Part shown: piece after piece, positions 12,761 to 26,810 of the stretch | How positions within the stretch are numbered: the first letter of the stretch is position 1 | Layout: every line of letters begins with the position of its first letter | DNA from: Sanderia malayensis | Taxonomy: Eukaryota > Cnidaria > Scyphozoa > Semaeostomeae > Pelagiidae | NCBI GenBank assembly: GCA_013076295.1 | Contig: RQOL01000532.1 | Span: 124,001-188,000, forward strand | Direction of reading: 5' to 3' | DNA: 64,000 bases | Notes under the pieces: generated by a model | What the model was told of the DNA's origin: nothing | Database searches by the model: none | What the model saw: only the letters and a program-made list of their open reading frames with translations | Program-made: the position numbers and the translations under genes

Positions 12761-14220
12761 CATTGGTTCACACTAATTGCACATGAATTCACGTTATTAC
12801 AGCTGAAACTAAATAAAATACACATGCAATTACTTGTTTTCAGTGATTAGAACATTCTTTCACACTAATTGCACATTAGCCTGCGTTATTACAGTTGAAA
12901 CTAATTGAAATACTCATGGATTAGCTTGTTTTTAGTGATATTAACATTGGTTGACACAAATTGCCCATGAATTCACGTTATTACAGCTGAATCTAAGTGA
13001 AATACACAAGCATTTGCTTGTTTTCAGTGATATTAATATTCGTCTACACTAATTGCACATAAATCCACGTTATTACAGTTGAAACTAAGAAAAATACACA
13101 TGCAATTACTTGATTTCAGTGATATTAACATTCGTTCAGCCTAGTTGCACATGAATCCACGTTATTGCAGTTGAAACTAAGTAAAATGCACATGCATTTT
13201 CTTGTTTTCAGTGATATCAATTTTCCTTCACAACACTTGCACATGAAATCCCAATTTTGTAGCTGAAACTAAGTGAAATACACATGCATTGGCTTGTTTT
13301 CAGTGATATTAACATTCGTTCACACTAATTGCACATGAATTCACATTATTATAGCTGAAACTAAGAAAAATACACATGCAATTACTTGTTTTCAGTGATT
13401 ATAACATTCTTTCACACTAATTGCACATTAATCTACGTTTTTAAAGTTGAAACTAATTGAAATACACATGGAGTCGCTTGTTTTCAGTGAGATTACCTTC
13501 GTTCACACTATTTCCACATGAATCCACGTTATTGTAATTGAAATTGAGTCAAATACACATGCATTGGCTTGTTTTCAGTGATATTAACATTCGTTGACAC
13601 TAATTATACATGACCTCACGTTAGTACAGTGCAAACTAAACAAAATACACATGCAATTACTTGTTCTCAGTGATATTAACATTCATTCGCACTAATTGCA
13701 TATGAATTCACGTTTTTGCAGCCGAACCTAATATAAATACACAAGCATTTGCTTGTTTTCAGTGATATTAACATTTGTTCACACTATTTCCACATGAATT
13801 CACGTTATTACAATGCAAACTAATTAAAATACACATGGAATTGTTTGTTTTGAGTTATATTAACATTCGTTCACACTAATTGCACATAAATCCACGTTAT
13901 TACAGTTGAAACTGAGTGAAATACACATGGATTTGCTTGCTTTCAGTGAGATTACCCTCGTTCACACTATTTCCACATGAATCCACGTTATTGTAGTTGA
14001 AACTATGTCAAATACACATGCATTGGCTTGTTTTCAATGATATTAACATTCGTTGACACTAATTGCACATGACTTCATGTTATTACAGTGCAAACTAAAT
14101 AAAATACACATGCTATTACTTGTTCTCAGTGATATTAACATTCGTTCAGACTAATAGCATATGAATTCACGTTTTTGCAGCCGAAACTAAGAAAAATACA
14201 CATGCAATTACTTGATTTCG
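12760..14220 (+). repeat. Mixed 92-bp monomers, no long HOR
   Basis: About sixteen monomers of mixed subtypes. One block near 12,928 ('ttagtgatattaacattggt', 'tgacacaaattgcccatg') repeats a block near 12,008, an offset of 920 bp or ten monomers. No gene or other element is visible. Confidence 0.7.
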
Positions 14221-15769
14221 GTGATATTAACATTCGTTCACACTAATTCCACATGAATCCACGTTATTGAAGTTGAAACTAAGTCAAGTACACATGCCTT
14301 TTCCTGTTTTCAGTGATATTAACATTCGTTCACACTAATTGCACATGAATTCACGTTATTACAGCTGAAACTAAATAAAATACACATGCAATTACTTGTT
14401 TTCAGCGATTATAACATTCTTTCACACTAATTGCACCTTAGCCTGCGTTATTACAGTTGAAACTAATTGAAATACACATGGATTAGCTTGCTTTCAGTGA
14501 TATCAACATTCGTTCACATTAATTGCACACGAATTGACGTTATTACCATTGAAACTAAGTAAAATGCACATGAATCTGCTTATTTTCAATGATATCAACA
14601 TTCGTTCCTACTCATTGCACATGACTTCACGTTATTACAGTGCAACCTAATTAAAATACACATGCATTTGCTTGTTTTCAGTGATATTAACATTCGTTCA
14701 CACTAATTGCACATGAATTCTCATTATTATAGCTGAAACTAAGAAAAATACACATGCAATTACTTGTTTTTAACGATTATAACATTCATTCACACCAATT
14801 GCACATCAATCTACCTTATTACAGTTGAAGCTAGTGAAATACACATGCATTAGCTTGTTTTCAGTGATATGAACATTGGTTCACACTAATTGCGCATGAA
14901 CTCACGTTATTACGGTTGAAACTAGGTGAATTGCACATGCAGTTGCTTGTTTTCAGTGATATTAAAATTCGTTCACACTGCTTTGCACATGAATTCACGT
15001 TATTACAGTTGAAGCTAAGTGAAATACACATGCATTAGCTTGCTTTCAGTGATATTAACATTCGTTCACACTAATTGCACATGAATTGACGTTATTATCG
15101 TTGGAACTAAGAAAAATACACATGCAATTACTTTTTTTTAGCGATTTTAACATTTGTTCACACTAGTTGCACATGAAGTTACATTATTACAGTTGAAACT
15201 AAGTGAAATACACATGCATTTGTTTGTTTTCAGTGACATTAACACTCGTTCACACTAATTCCAGTTGAATCCACGTTATTAAAATTCAAACTAAGTAAAA
15301 TACACATGCATATGCTTGTTTTCAGTGATATTAAAATTGGTTGACACTAATTGCCCATGAATTCACGTTATCACAGCTGAAACTAAGAGAAATACACAAT
15401 CTTAAGCTTGTTTTCATTGACATTAAGATTTGTTCACACTGCTTTGCACCTGAATTCACGTTATTACAGTTGAAAATAAGAAAGATACACACACATTTGT
15501 TGGTTTTCAGTGACATTAACATTCTTTCAAACTAACTGCACTTGAATCCACGTTATTAAAGTTGAAACTAAGTGAAATACACATCCAATTACTTGTTTTA
15601 GCGATTTTAACATTCGTTCACACTAATTGCAGATGAATCTACATTATTACAGTTGAAACTAAGTGGAATAAACATGGATTAGCTTGTTTTCAGAGATATG
15701 AACATTACTGCAGACCGATTGCACATGAATCCACGTTATTACAGCTGAAACTAAGTGAAATACACATGC
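14220..15769 (+). repeat. Left block of the superunit (copy I)
   Basis: This block of about 1.55 kb recurs nearly identically at 43,682-45,231, offset 29,462 bp. Corresponding positions include the 64-codon open frame at 15341 and its counterpart at 44803. Shared oddities are 'gtcaagtacac' with 'gccttttcctg', 'attgcaccttagcctgcg', 'aattctcattattatagctg', 'cattcattcacaccaattgc' and 'acattactgcagaccgattg'. At the right edge copy I continues with 'catatgcttgtttttagtg', whereas copy II jumps to 'catttgtttgttgtgatatt'. Confidence 0.85.
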
Positions 15770-16600
15770 ATATGCTTGTTTTTAGTGATATTAACATTGG
15801 TTGACACTAATTGCACATGACTTCACGTTATTACAGTGCAAACTAAATAAAATACACATGCGATTACTTGTTCTCAGAGATATTAACATTCGTTCACACT
15901 AATTGCATATGAATTCACGTTTTTGCAGGCGAAACTAAGAAAAATACACAGGCAATTACTTGATTTCAGTGATATTAACATTCGTCCAGCCTAGTTGCAC
16001 ATGAATCCACGTTATTGCAGTTGAAACTAAGTAAACTGCACAGGCATTTTCTTGTTTTCAGTGATATCAATTTTCGTTCACAACACTTGCACATGAAATC
16101 CCAATTTTGTAGCTGAAACTAAGTGAAATACACATGCATTGGCTTGTTTTCAGTGATATTAACATTCGTTCACACTAATTGCACATGAATCTACATTATT
16201 ACAGTTGAAACTAAGTGAAATACACATGCATGTGTTTGTTTTTAGTGACATTAACATTCGTTCACACTAATTGTACTTGAATCCGCGTTCTTAAAGTTGA
16301 AACTAAGTGAAATACACATGCATATGCTTGTTTTCAGTGATATTAACATTGGTTGATACTAATTGCCCATAAATTCAGGTTATTACAGTTGAAACTAAAT
16401 AAAATACACATGCAATTATATGTTTTCAGTGATTATAACAATCGTTCACACGATTGCACATTAATCTGCGTTATGACAGTTGAAACTAAGTGAAATGCAC
16501 ATGGATTAACTTGTTTTCAGTGATATTAGCATTCGTTCACACTAATTACACATGAATTGACGTTATTACGCTTGAAACTAAGAAAAATACACATGCATTT

Positions 16601-16668
16601 GTTTGTTGTGATATTAAATAAACATGCATATGCTTGTTTTTAGTGATATTAACATTTAACATTAACAC
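16601..16668 (+). repeat. Composite 127-bp monomer marker (23 occurrences)
   Basis: In this form 'gtttgttgtgatattaaat' is followed by a second partial copy of the monomer's right half ('aaacatgcatatgcttgttt', 'ttagtgatattaac') and by 'atttaacattaacac'. The distance between adjacent 'taattgc' sites is then 127 bp, that is 92 + 35. Marker starts: 16601, 17462, 19513, 20374, 24075, 24660, 27345, 28206, 31901, 32482, 35161, 36022, 39724, 40309, 42633, 45236, 47288, 48149, 51666, 52251, 54574, 56623, 59289. Each 7.83 kb copy holds four. None occurs in 1-16,600, so the form is specific to the HOR domain. Confidence 0.85.
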
Positions 16669-16943
16669 TAATTGCATAGGAATTCACGTTTTTACAGTCG
16701 AAACTAAGAAAGTACACATGCATTTAATGGTCTTCAGTGACGTTAAGTTTCGTTCACACTAATTGCACTTGAATCCACATTATTAAAGTTGAAACTAAAT
16801 CAAATACACATGCCTTTGCTTGTTTTCAATGATATCAACATTCGTTCCTACTAATTGCAAATGACTTCACGTTGTTACAGTGCAAACTAATTAAAATACA
16901 CATGCAATTACTTGTTTTCAGTGATATTAACATTCGTCCCCGC

Positions 16944-17033
16944 TAGTTGCACATGAATCCACGTTATTGCAGTTGAAACTAAAAAAGAAAAATGTATTTT
17001 CTTGTTTTCGGTGATATCAATTTTCGTTCACAC
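16944..17033 (+). repeat. A-tract monomer, 90 bp (class also has about 86-bp forms)
   Basis: The usual 'ctaagtgaaatacacatgca' is replaced by an A-rich run, 'actaaaaaagaaaaatgtat', followed by 'tttcttgttttcggtg', giving 90 bp between adjacent 'ta(a/g)ttgc' sites. A shorter form, 'gaaactaaaaaaaatgtat' with 'tttgttgttttcag', is about 86 bp (for example near 22,494, 30,326, 38,143 and 50,269). The class recurs in every HOR copy and in the 2.69 kb units, always followed by 'gatatcaattttcg' or 'gacatcaattttcg'. A-run length varies between copies. Confidence 0.75.
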
Positions 17034-20000
17034 TAATTGCACATGAATCTACATTACTACAGTTGAAACTAAGTGGAACACACATGGATTAACTTGTTGT
17101 CAGTGATATTAACATTGGTTCACACTAATTGCCGATGAATTGACGTTATGACGGTTGAAACTACGTGAAATACACGTGCAGTTGCTTGTTTTCAGTGATA
17201 TTAAGATTCGTTCACACTGCTTTGCACATGAATTCACGTTATTACACTTGAAACTAAGTGAAATACACATGCAAATGCTTGTTTTTAGTGATATTAACAT
17301 TGGTTGACACTAATTGCCCATGAATTCACGTTATTAAAGCTGAAACTAAGTGAAATACACAGGCATGAGCTTGTTTTCATTGGTATTAAGTTTCGTTCAC
17401 ACTGTTTTGCATATGAATTCACGTTATTGCAGTTGAAACTAAGAAAAATACACATGCATTTGTTTGTTGTGATATTAAATAAACATGCATATGCTTGTTT
17501 TTAGTGATATTAACATTTAACATTAACACTAATTGCATAGGAATTCACGTTTTTACAGTCGAAACTAAGAAAGTACACATGCATTTAATTGTCTTCAGTG
17601 ACGTTACGTTTCGTTCACACTAATTGCACTTGAATCCACATTTTTAAAGTTGAAACTAAGTGAAATACACATGCATATGCTTGTTTTCAGTGATATTAAC
17701 ATTGGTTGACAGTAATTGCCCATTCATTCACGTTATTACAGCTGAATCTAAGTGAAATGCACAAGCATATGCTTGTTTTCAGTGATATTAACATTCGTCT
17801 ACACTAATTGCACATAAATCCACGTTATTACAGTTGAAACTAAGTGAAATACACAAGGATTTGCTATTTTTCAGTGAGATTACCTTCGTTCACACTAATT
17901 CCACATGAATCCACGTTATTGTAGTTGAAACTAAGTCAGATACACATGCATTTGTCTGTTTTCAGTGATATTAACATTCGTTCGCTCTAATTGCACATGA
18001 ATTCACGTTATTAAAGCTGAAACTAAATAAAATACACATGCAATTACTTGTTTTCAGTGATTATAACATTCTTTCACACTAATTGCATATGAATTCACGT
18101 ATTTACAGTCGAAGCTAAGAAAGTACACATGCAATTACTTGTTTTCAATGATATTAACATTCGTTCATGCTAATTGCACACGAAGCAAAGATATTACAGT
18201 TGAAACTAAATCAAATACACATGCCTTTGCTTGTTTTCAATGATATCAACATTCGTTCCTACTAATTGCACATGACTTCACGTTATTACTGTGCAAACTA
18301 ATTAAAATACACATGCAATTACTTGTTTTCAGTGATATTAACATTCGTTCACACTAATTGCATTTGAATTCACGTTTTTACAGCCGAAACTAAGTAAAAT
18401 ACACATGCAATTGTTTCTTTTCATTGACATTAACATTCGTTCGCACTAATTGCACATGAATTCACGTTATTACAGCTGAAACTAAGTAAAATGCACCAGC
18501 AATTACTTGCTTTCAGCGATATTAACATTCTTTCATACTCTTTGTACATGAAACCACGTTATTACAGTTGAAACTAAGTGAAACACACCTGCATTTGTTT
18601 GTTTTCAGTGACATTAACATTCGATCACTCTAATTACATATGAATCCACGTTATTACAGTTGAAACTAAGTGAAATACACATGCATATGCTTGTTTTCAG
18701 TGATATTAACATTGGTTGACACAACTTGCCCATGAATTCAGGTTATTACAGCTGAATCTAAGTGAAATACACAAGCAAATGCTTGTTTTCAGTGATATTA
18801 ACATTCGTCTACCCTATTTGCACACGAATTCACGTTATTACAGTTGAAACTAAGTGAAGTACACATGCATTTGTTTGTTTTCAGTGACATTCACATTCGT
18901 TCACACTAATTGCACTTGAATCCACGTTATCAAAGTTGAAACTAAGTGAAATACACATGCATATGCTTGTTTTCAGTGATATTAACATTGGTTGACACTA
19001 ATTGCTAATGAATTCACGTTATTACAGCTGAAACTAAGTAAAATACACAAGCATATGCTTGTTTTCAGAGATATTGACATTCGTTGACACTGATTGCGCA
19101 TGAACTCATGTTATTACAGCTGAAACTAAGTAAAATACACAAGCAATTACTTGTTTTCAATTTGATTTCTTCGTTCACATTCTTTGTACATGAAACCCCG
19201 TTATTGTAGTTGAAACTAAGTCAAAGAGACATGCGTTGGCTTGTTTTCAGTGATATTAACATTCGGTCACATTAATTGCACATGAATTCAGGTTATTACA
19301 GTTGAAACTAAATAAAGTACACATGCAATTACTTCTTTTTAGTGATTATAACATTTTTCCCACGATTGCACATTAATCTGCGTTATGACAGTTGAAAATA
19401 AGTGAAATACACATGGATTAGCTTGTTTTCAGTGATATTAACATTCGTTCACACTAATTGCACATGAATTGACGTAATTACGGTTGAAACTAAGTGAAAG
19501 ACACATGCATTTGTTTGTTGTGATATTAAATAAACATGCATATGCTTGTTTTTAGTGATATTAACATTTAACATTAACACTAATTGCATAGGAATTCACG
19601 TTTTTACAGTCGAAACTAAGAAAGTACACATGCATTTAATTGTCTTCAGTGACGTTAAGTTTCGTTCACACTAATTGCACTTGAATCCACATTATTAAAG
19701 TTGAAACTAAATCAAATACACATGCCTTTGCTTGTTTTCAATGATATGAACATTCGCTCCTACTAATTGCAAATGACTCCACGTTATTACAGTGCAAACT
19801 AATTAAAATACACATGCAATTACTTGTTTTCAGTGATATTAACATTCGTTCCCGCTAGTTGCACATGAATCCACGTTATCGCAGTTGAAACTAAAAAAGA
19901 AAAATGTATTTTCTGGTTTTCGGTGATATCAATTTTCGTTCACACTAATTGCACATGAATCTACATTACTACAGTTGAAACTAAGTGGAACACACATGGA

Positions 20001-22009
20001 TTAGCTTGTTGTCAGTGATATTAACATTGGTTCACACTAATTGCCGATGAATTGACGTTATGACGGTTGAAACTACATGAAATACACGTGCAGTTGCTTG
20101 TTTTCAGTGATATTAAGATTCGTTCACACTGCTTTGCAAATGAATTCACGTTATTACAGTTGAAACTAAGTGAAATACACATGCATATGCTTGTTTTTAG
20201 TGATATTAACATTGGTTGACACTAATTGCCCATGAATTCACGTTATTAAAGCTGAAACTAAGTGAAATACACAAGCATGAGCTTGTTTTCATTGGTATTA
20301 AGTTTCGTTCACACTGTTTTGCATATGAATTCACGTTATTGCAGTTGAAACTAAGAAAAATACACATGCATTTGTTTGTTGTGATATTAAATAAAGATGC
20401 ATATGCTTGTTTTTAGTGATATTAATATTTAACATTAACGCTAATTGCATAGGAATTCACGTTTTTACAGTCGAAACTAAGAAAGTACACATGCATTTAA
20501 TTGTCTTCAGTGACGTTAAGTTTCGTTCACACTAATTGCACTTGAATCCACATTATTAAAGTTGAAACTAAGTGAAATACACATGCATATGATTGTTTTC
20601 AGTGATATTAACATTGGTTGACACTAATTGCCCATACATTCACGTTATTACAGCTGAATCTAAGTGAAATGCACAAGCATATGCTTGTTTTCAGTGATAT
20701 TAACATTCGTCTACACTAATTGCACATAAATCCACGTTATTACAGTAGAAAGTAAGTGAAATACACATGGATTTGCTATTTTTCAGTGAGATTACCTTCG
20801 TCCACACTAATTCCACATGAATCCACGTTATTGTAGTTGAAACTAAGTCAGATACACATGCATTTGTCTGTTTTCAGTGATATTAACATTCGTTCGCTCT
20901 AATTGCACATGAATTCACGTTATTAAAGCTGAAACTAAATAAAATACACATGCAATTACTTGTTTTCAGTGATTATAACATTCTTTCACACTAATTGCAT
21001 ATGAATTCACGTATTTACAGTCGAAGCTAAGAAAGTACACATGCAATTACTTGTTTTCAATGATATTAACATTCGTTCATGCTAATTGCACACGAAGCAA
21101 AGATATTACAGTTGAAACTAAATCAAATACACATGCCTTTGCTGGTTTTCAATGATATCAACATTCGTTCCTACTAATTGCACATGATTTCACGTTATTA
21201 CTGTGCAAACTAATTAAAATACACATGCAATTACTTGTTTTCAGTGATGTTAACATTCGTTCACACTAATTGCATTTGAATGCACGTTTTTACAGCCGAA
21301 ACTAAGTAAAATACACATGCAATTGTTTCTTTTCATTGACATTAACATTCGTTCGCACTAATTGCACATGAATTCACGTTATTACAGCTGAAACTAAGTA
21401 AAATGCACCAGCAATTACTTGCTTTCAGCGATATTAACATTCTTTCATACTCTTTGTCCATGAAACCACGTTATTACAATTGAAACTAAGTGAAACACAC
21501 CTGCATTTGTTTGTTTTCAGTGACATTAACATTCGATCACTCTAATGACATATGAATCCACGTTATTACAGTTGAAACTAAGTGAAATACACATGCATAT
21601 GCTTGTTCTCAGTGATATTAACATTCGTTGACACAACTTGCCCATGAATTCAGGTTATTACAGCTGAATCTAAGTGAAATACACAAGCATATGCTTGTTT
21701 TCAGTGATATTAACATTCGTCTACCCTATTTGCACACGAATTCACGTTATTACAGTTGAAACTAGGTGAAATACACATGCATTTGTTTGTTTTCAGTGAC
21801 ATTCACATTCGTTCACACTAATTGCACTTGAATCCGCGTTATTAAAGTTGAAACTAAGTGAAATACACATGCATATGCTTGTTTTCAGTGATATTAACAT
21901 TGGTTGACACTAATTGCTAATGAATTCACGTTATTACAGCTGAAACTATGTAAAATACACAAGCATATGCTTGTTTTCAGAGATATTGACATTCGTTGAC
22001 ACTGATTGC

Positions 22010-22023
22010 ACATGAATTCATGT
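22010..22023. repeat. 14-bp perfect palindrome in the left half of a monomer
   Basis: The text acatgaattcatgt equals its own reverse complement and is centred on an EcoRI site. Most monomers have the weaker version 'catgaattcacg'. It is one of two dyads per monomer; the other is at 22,051. Structural role unknown. Confidence 0.7.
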
Positions 22024-22050
22024 TATTACAGCTGAATCTAAGTGAAATAC

Positions 22051-22066
22051 ACAAGCATATGCTTGT
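22051..22066. repeat. 16-bp perfect palindrome in the right half of a monomer
   Basis: acaagcatatgcttgt equals its own reverse complement. The same 16-mer occurs at 421-436, 17,761-17,776, 19,057-19,072 and many further HOR positions. Common variants keep the core 'gcatatgc' or 'atgcat'. Its centre lies 42 bp from that of the left palindrome, close to the internal repeat spacing of the monomer. Confidence 0.75.
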
Positions 22067-25000
22067 TTTCAGTGATATTAACATTCGTTCACACAAATTG
22101 CACATGAATTCACGTTATTACAGATGAAATTAAATAAAATACACATGCAATTACTTGTTTTCAGTGATTATAACATTCTTTCACACTAATTGCATATGAA
22201 TTCACGTTTTTACAGTCGAAACTAAGAAAGTACACATGCAATTACTTGTTTTCAGTGATATTAACATTCGTTCACGCTAATTGCACACGAAGCAACGCCA
22301 TTACAGTTGAAACTAAATCAAATACACATGCCTTTGCTTGTTTTCAAAGATATCAACATTCGTTCCTACTAATTGCACATGACTTCACGCTATTACAGTG
22401 CAAACTAATTAAAATACACATGCAATTACTTGTTTTCAGTGATATTAACATTCATTCACGCTAGTTGCACATGAATCCACGTCATTGCAGTGGAAACTAA
22501 AAAAAATGTATTTTGTTGTTTTCAGTGATATCAATTTTCGTTTACACTAATTGCACATGAATCTACATTATTACAGTTGAAACTAAGTGGAATACACATG
22601 GATTAGCTTGTTTTCAGTGATATTAACATTGGTTCACACTAATTGCAGATGAATTGACGTTATGACGGTTGAAAATAGGTGAAAAACACATGCATTTTTT
22701 ATTTTCAGTGATATTAACATTCGTTCGCACTAATTGCATTTGAATTCGCGTTTTTACAGCCGAAACTAAGTAAAATACACATGCAATTGTTTGTTTTCAG
22801 TGACATTAACATTCGTTTGCACTAATTGCACATGAATTCACGTGATTACAGCTGAAACTAAGTAAAATACACAAGCAATTACTTGCTTTCAGCGATATTA
22901 ACATTTTTTCACACTCTTTGTACATGAAACCACGTTATTAAAGTTGAAACTAAATAAAATACACTTGCATATGCTTGTTTTTAGTGATATTAACATTGGT
23001 TGACACTAATTGCCCATGAATTCACGTTATTACAGCGGAAACTAAGTGAAATACACATGAATTTGCTTGTTTTCAGTGATATTAACATTGCTGCACACTA
23101 ATTGCACATGAATTCACGTTATTACAGCTGAAACTAAATAAAATACACATGCAATTACTTGATTTCAGTGATTATAACATTCTTTCACACTAATTGCGCA
23201 TTAATCTACGCTTTTACAGTTGAAACTAGTTGAAATACACATGGATTAGCTTGCTTTCAGTGTTAGTAACATTCGTTCACACAATTTGCACATGAATTCA
23301 CGCTATTACAGTTGAAACTAAGTGAAATACACATGCATATGCTTGTTTTCAGTGATATTAACATTGGTTGACACTAATTGCCCATGTATACACGTTATTA
23401 CAGCTGAATCTAATTGAAATAAACAAGCATATGCTTGTTTTCAGTGATATTAACTTTCGTCTTCACTAATTGCACATAAATCCACGTTATTACAGTTGAA
23501 ACTAAGTGAAATACACAAGCAATTACTTCTTTTCAGTGATATTAACATTCGTTCTCGCTAGTTGCACATGAATCCACGTTATTGCAGCTGAAACAAAAAA
23601 GAAAAATGTATTTTCTTGTTTTCAGTGATATCAATTTTCGTTCAAACTATTTGCACATGAATCTACATTATTACAGTTGAAACTAAGTGGAATACACATG
23701 GATTAGCTTGTTTTCAGTGATATTAACATTCGTTCACACTAATTGCACATGAATTGACGTAATTACGGTTGAAACTAAGTGAAAGACACATGCATTTGTT
23801 TTTTTTCAGTAACATTAACACTCGTTCACACTAATTGCACTTGAATGCACGTTATTAAAGTTGAAACTAAGTGAAATACACTTGCATATGCTTGTTTTTA
23901 GTGATATTAACATTGGTTGACACCAATTGCCCATGAATTCACGTTATTACAGCGGAAACTAAGTGAAATACACAAGAATGAGCTTGTTTTCATTGATATT
24001 AATATTCGTTCACACTGTTTTGCACATGAGTTCACGTTATTGCAGTTGAAACAAAGAAAAAAACACATGCATTTGTTTGTTGTGATATTAAATTCACATG
24101 CATATGCTTGTTTTTGTGATATTAACATTTAACATTAACACTAATTGCATATGAATTCACGTTTCTACAGTCGAAACTAAGAAACTACACATGCATTTTC
24201 TTGTTTTCAGTGATATAAATTTTCGTTCACACTACTTGCACATGAAATCCCAATATTATGGCTGAAACTAAGTAAAATACACATGGAATTTCTTGTTTTG
24301 AGTGATTTTAACATTCGTTCACACCAATTGCACATGAACTCACATTATTACAGCTGAAACTAAATAAAATACACATGCATGTGTTTGTCTTCAGTGACGT
24401 TAACATTTGTTCAAACTAATTGCACTTGAATCCACATTATTAAAGTTGAAACTAAGTGAAATACATACGCATATGCTTGTTTTCAGTTATATTAACATTG
24501 GTTGACACTAATTGCCCATGAATTCGCGTTATTACAGCTGAAACTAAGTGAAATACACAAGCATGAGCTTGTTTTCATTGATATTAAGGTTCGTTCACAC
24601 TGCTTTGCATATGAATAAACCTAATTGCAGTTGCAACTAAGAAAAATACACATGCATTTGTTTGTTGTGATATTAAATACACAAGCATATGCTTGTTTTT
24701 AGTGATATTAACATTTAACATTAACACTAATTGCATAGGAATTCACGTTTTTACAGTCGAAACTAAGAAAGTACACATGCATTTTCTTGTTTTCAGTGAT
24801 ATAAATTTTCGTTCACACTACTTGCACATGAAATCCCAATATTATGGCTGAAACAAAGTAAAATACACATGGAATTTCTTGTTTGGGTGATTTTAACATT
24901 CGTTAACACTAATTGCGCATGAATTCACGTTATTCCAGCTGAAACTAAGTGAAATACAAAAGCATATGCTTGTTTTCAGTGATATTAACATTCGTCTACA

Positions 25001-26810
25001 CTAATTGCACATAAATCCACGTTATTACCGTTGAAACTATATGAAATACACATGGATTTGCTTTCTTTCAGTGAGATTACTTTCGTTCACACTAATTCCA
25101 CATGAATCCACGTTATTGTAGTTAAAACTAAGTCAAATACACATGCATTTGCCTGTTTTCAGAGATATTAACATTCGTTCACACTAATTGCACATGAATT
25201 CACGTTATTACAGCTGAAACTAAATAAAATACACATGCAATTACTTGTTTTAAGTGATTATAACATTCTTTCACACTAATTGCATATGAATTCACGTTTT
25301 TACAGTCGAAACTAAGAAAGTACACATGCAATTACTTGTTTTCAGTGATATTAACATTCGTTCAGGCTAATTGCACACGAAGCAACGCTATTACAGTTGA
25401 AACTAAATCAAATACACATGCCTTTGCTGGTTTTCAATGATATCAACATTCGTTCCTACTAATTGCACATGACTTCACGCTATTACAGTGCAAACTAATT
25501 AAAATACACATGCAATTACTTGTTTTCAGTGATATTAACATTCGTTCACGCTAGTTGCACATGAATCCACATTATTGCAGGTGAAACTAAAAAAATGTAT
25601 TTTGTTTTTTTCAGTGATATCAATTTTCGTTTACATTAATTGCACATGAATCTATATTATTACAGTTGAAACTAAGTGGAATACACATGGATTAGCTTGT
25701 TTTCAGTGATATTAACATTGGTTCACACTAATTGCAGATGAATTGACGTTATGACGGTTGAAACTAGGTGAAAAACACATGCATTTGTTTATTTTCAGTG
25801 ATATTAACATTCGTTGGCACTAATTGCCCATGAATTCACGTTATTACAGAGGAACCTAAGTGAAAACACATGCAATTACTTGATTTCAGTGATTATAACA
25901 TTCTTTCACACTAATTGCACATTAATCTACGCTTTTACAGTTGAAACTAATTGAAATACACATGGATTAGTTTCCTTTGAGTGTTATTAAAATTCGTTCG
26001 CACAATTTGCACATGAATTCACGTTTTTACAGTTGAAACTAAGTGAAATACACATACATTCGTTTGTTTTCAGTGACATTAACATTAGTTCACTCTAATT
26101 GCACTTGAATCCACGTTATTACAGTTGAAACTAAGTCAAATACACATGCATTTGCCTGTTTTCAGTGATATTAACATTGGTTGACACTAATTGCCAATGA
26201 TTTCACGTTATTACAGCTGAAACTATGTAAAATACACAAGCATATGCTTGTTTTCAGAGATATTGACATTCGCCGACACTGATTGCGCATGAATTCATGT
26301 TATTACAGCTGAAACTAAGTAAAATACACAAGCAATTACTTGTTTTCAGTTTGATTACCTTCGTTCACATTCTTTGTACATGAAACCCCGTTATTGTAGT
26401 TAAAACTAAGTCAAAGAGACATGCATTGGCTTGTTTTCAGTGATATTAACATTCGGTCACACTATTTGCACATGAATTCAGGTTATTACAGTTGAAACTA
26501 AATAAAGTACACATGCAATTACTTGTTTTTAGTGATTATAACATTCTTTCACACGATTGCACATTAATCTGCGTTATTACAGTTGAAAATAAGTGAAATA
26601 CACTTGGATTAGCTTGTTTTGAGTGATTTTAACATTCGTTCACACTAATTGCACATGAACTCACATTATTACAGCTGAAACTAAATAAAATATACATGCA
26701 TTTGTTTGTCTTCAATGACGTTAACATTCGTTCACACTAATTGCACTTGAATCCACGTTATTAAAGTTGAAACTAAGTGAAATACATACGCATATGCTTG
26801 TTTTCAGTTA

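Larger units (their letters stand above)
1..14220 (+). repeat. Divergent monomer region with short local HORs
   Basis: About 154 monomers without a long HOR. Neighbouring monomers differ at many positions, and recognisable subtypes recur in changing order. A common pair is a monomer with 'aaataaaatacacatgcaat' and 'gattataacattctttcac', followed by one with 'attaatctacgcttttacag' and 'catggattagcttgctttc' (for example from 961, 1329, 3093 and 9654). Several blocks show recent local amplification and are listed separately. The rest of the region holds only further 92-bp monomers and no gene. It resembles the more divergent, less homogenised parts of known satellite arrays; that comparison is inference. 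Confidence 0.85.
15770..17456 (+). repeat. Superunit segment present only in copy I
   Basis: About 1.69 kb of monomers lie between the two blocks that are adjacent in copy II at 45,231. They contain a composite 127-bp monomer at 16,601-16,668, a 90-bp A-tract monomer near 16,944-17,033, and the left part of the 2,912-bp-offset duplication. The difference between the flanking offsets (29,462 against 27,774) gives a loss of about 1,688 bp in copy II, or equally an insertion in copy I. Direction cannot be settled from this window alone. Confidence 0.8.
16440..19115 (+). repeat. Left member of a 2,912-bp-offset duplication
   Basis: This block recurs at about 19,352-22,030. The text 'gtttgttgtg' lies at 16,601 and 19,513, and at 17,462 and 20,374, each offset 2,912 bp. 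Shared elements in order are 'cacgattgcacattaatctg', the composite monomers, 'gtacacatgcatttaat', 'gatgaattgacgttatgacg', 'tggtattaagtttcg' and 'ttgacactgattg'. Divergence is higher than between the 7.83 kb copies, so this duplication probably predates their amplification. The pair makes the 7.83 kb HOR partly self-similar. Confidence 0.8.

Noticed and set aside
22246..22464. A 72-codon plus-strand frame repeated at 37,895 and 50,021, suggesting a conserved small protein
   Set aside because: The repetition follows the HOR offsets exactly and silent sites are no more variable than others. It starts at a TTG inside 'cttgttttcag', and the copy-2 counterpart is broken by one base near 30,178. Conservation comes from DNA duplication, not selection on protein.
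23907..24132. Overlapping plus and minus frames of about 72 codons, recurring at 39,556, 51,498, 56,455 and 59,121
   Set aside because: Same explanation: they cover the composite monomer and its neighbours. Antisense pairs of equal length are expected when few stops occur in either strand of a repeat.
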